In this document: in pieces, positions 22,231 to 22,245 of the stretch
Numbering within the stretch: the first letter of the stretch is position 1
Layout of the letters: each line of letters begins with the position of its first letter
Origin: Gammaproteobacteria bacterium
GTDB taxonomy: Bacteria; Pseudomonadota; Gammaproteobacteria; JAABTG01
Assembly (NCBI GenBank): GCA_030066245.1
Contig: JASJBY010000035.1
Coordinates: 1 to 22,245 of the forward strand
Direction: 5' to 3'
Length of the DNA: 22,245 nucleotides
Notes under the pieces: model-generated
Database searches by the model: none
What the model was told of the DNA's origin: nothing
What the model saw: the letters and a program-made list of their open reading frames with translations, nothing else
Program-made: the position numbers and the translations under genes

Positions 22231-22245
22231 GTAGGCGATGGTACC

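Noticed and set aside
1..22245. CRISPR arrays, tRNA or rRNA genes
   Set aside because: No short regularly spaced repeats, cloverleaf or rRNA-like sequence was seen; the repeats present are all protein-domain repeats.

Overview
The window is high-GC DNA, very probably from a Gram-negative bacterium of the Pseudomonadota type (signal peptides, Shine-Dalgarno sites, GTG starts). I cannot name the genus. Its centre, about 8.1-18.3 kb on the + strand, is a contractile injection system (CIS) of the phage-tail-like, extracellular (eCIS, Afp/PVC-related) lineage. In order it holds a Pvc16/DUF4255-like cap protein, one sheath, one tube, a long disordered Pro/Arg-rich protein, a LysM-containing tube/baseplate adaptor, a VgrG-like spike, a PAAR-like tip, a gp25-like wedge, a baseplate-J protein carrying an unusual C-terminal beta-propeller, and a P2 gpI-like tail protein. 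From the tube onward these genes form an unbroken chain of overlapping reading frames. No AAA+ ATPase, tape-measure or conventional tail-fibre gene is in view.

On both sides of the core lie accessory genes that occur as paralogous pairs. On the right (+ strand) are an Ig-like/TM/4xPASTA membrane protein (18348-19709), an unknown membrane-anchored protein (19828-20565) and a multi-pass membrane protein with an HEAGH zinc-peptidase motif (20898-21692). On the left (- strand) are a second Ig-like/TM/PASTA protein ending in three tandem phage-tail-fibre-like domains (4293-2677) and a second multi-pass membrane protein with an HEAVH motif (5522-4701). Upstream of the latter lies a secreted Cys-rich twin-domain gene. 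Two caspase-like (peptidase C14) genes are also on the left. One is intact and secreted (162-2570, caspase + PEGA + two Ig-like repeats + FN3-like tail). The other (6117-7472, caspase + formylglycine-generating-enzyme-like) is truncated at both ends.

The left flank is visibly decaying or rearranged. The Cys-rich gene and the HEAVH gene each carry an in-frame TAG inside a conserved stretch, the Cys-rich frame has no proper stop, and the caspase-FGE gene lacks its first third and its last ~100 residues. About 670 bp with little coding signal follow before the CIS operon.

Working interpretation (inference): this is a CIS whose accessory set is built to hold or position it at the cell envelope. 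PASTA domains bind peptidoglycan in characterised proteins, so the two TM-PASTA proteins could anchor the particle or display binding domains, with membrane metallopeptidases and caspase-like proteases as processing or cell-death partners. The most novel pieces are the PASTA-fibre chimera, the baseplate-J/beta-propeller fusion and the duplicated PASTA + HExxH module flanking the core.
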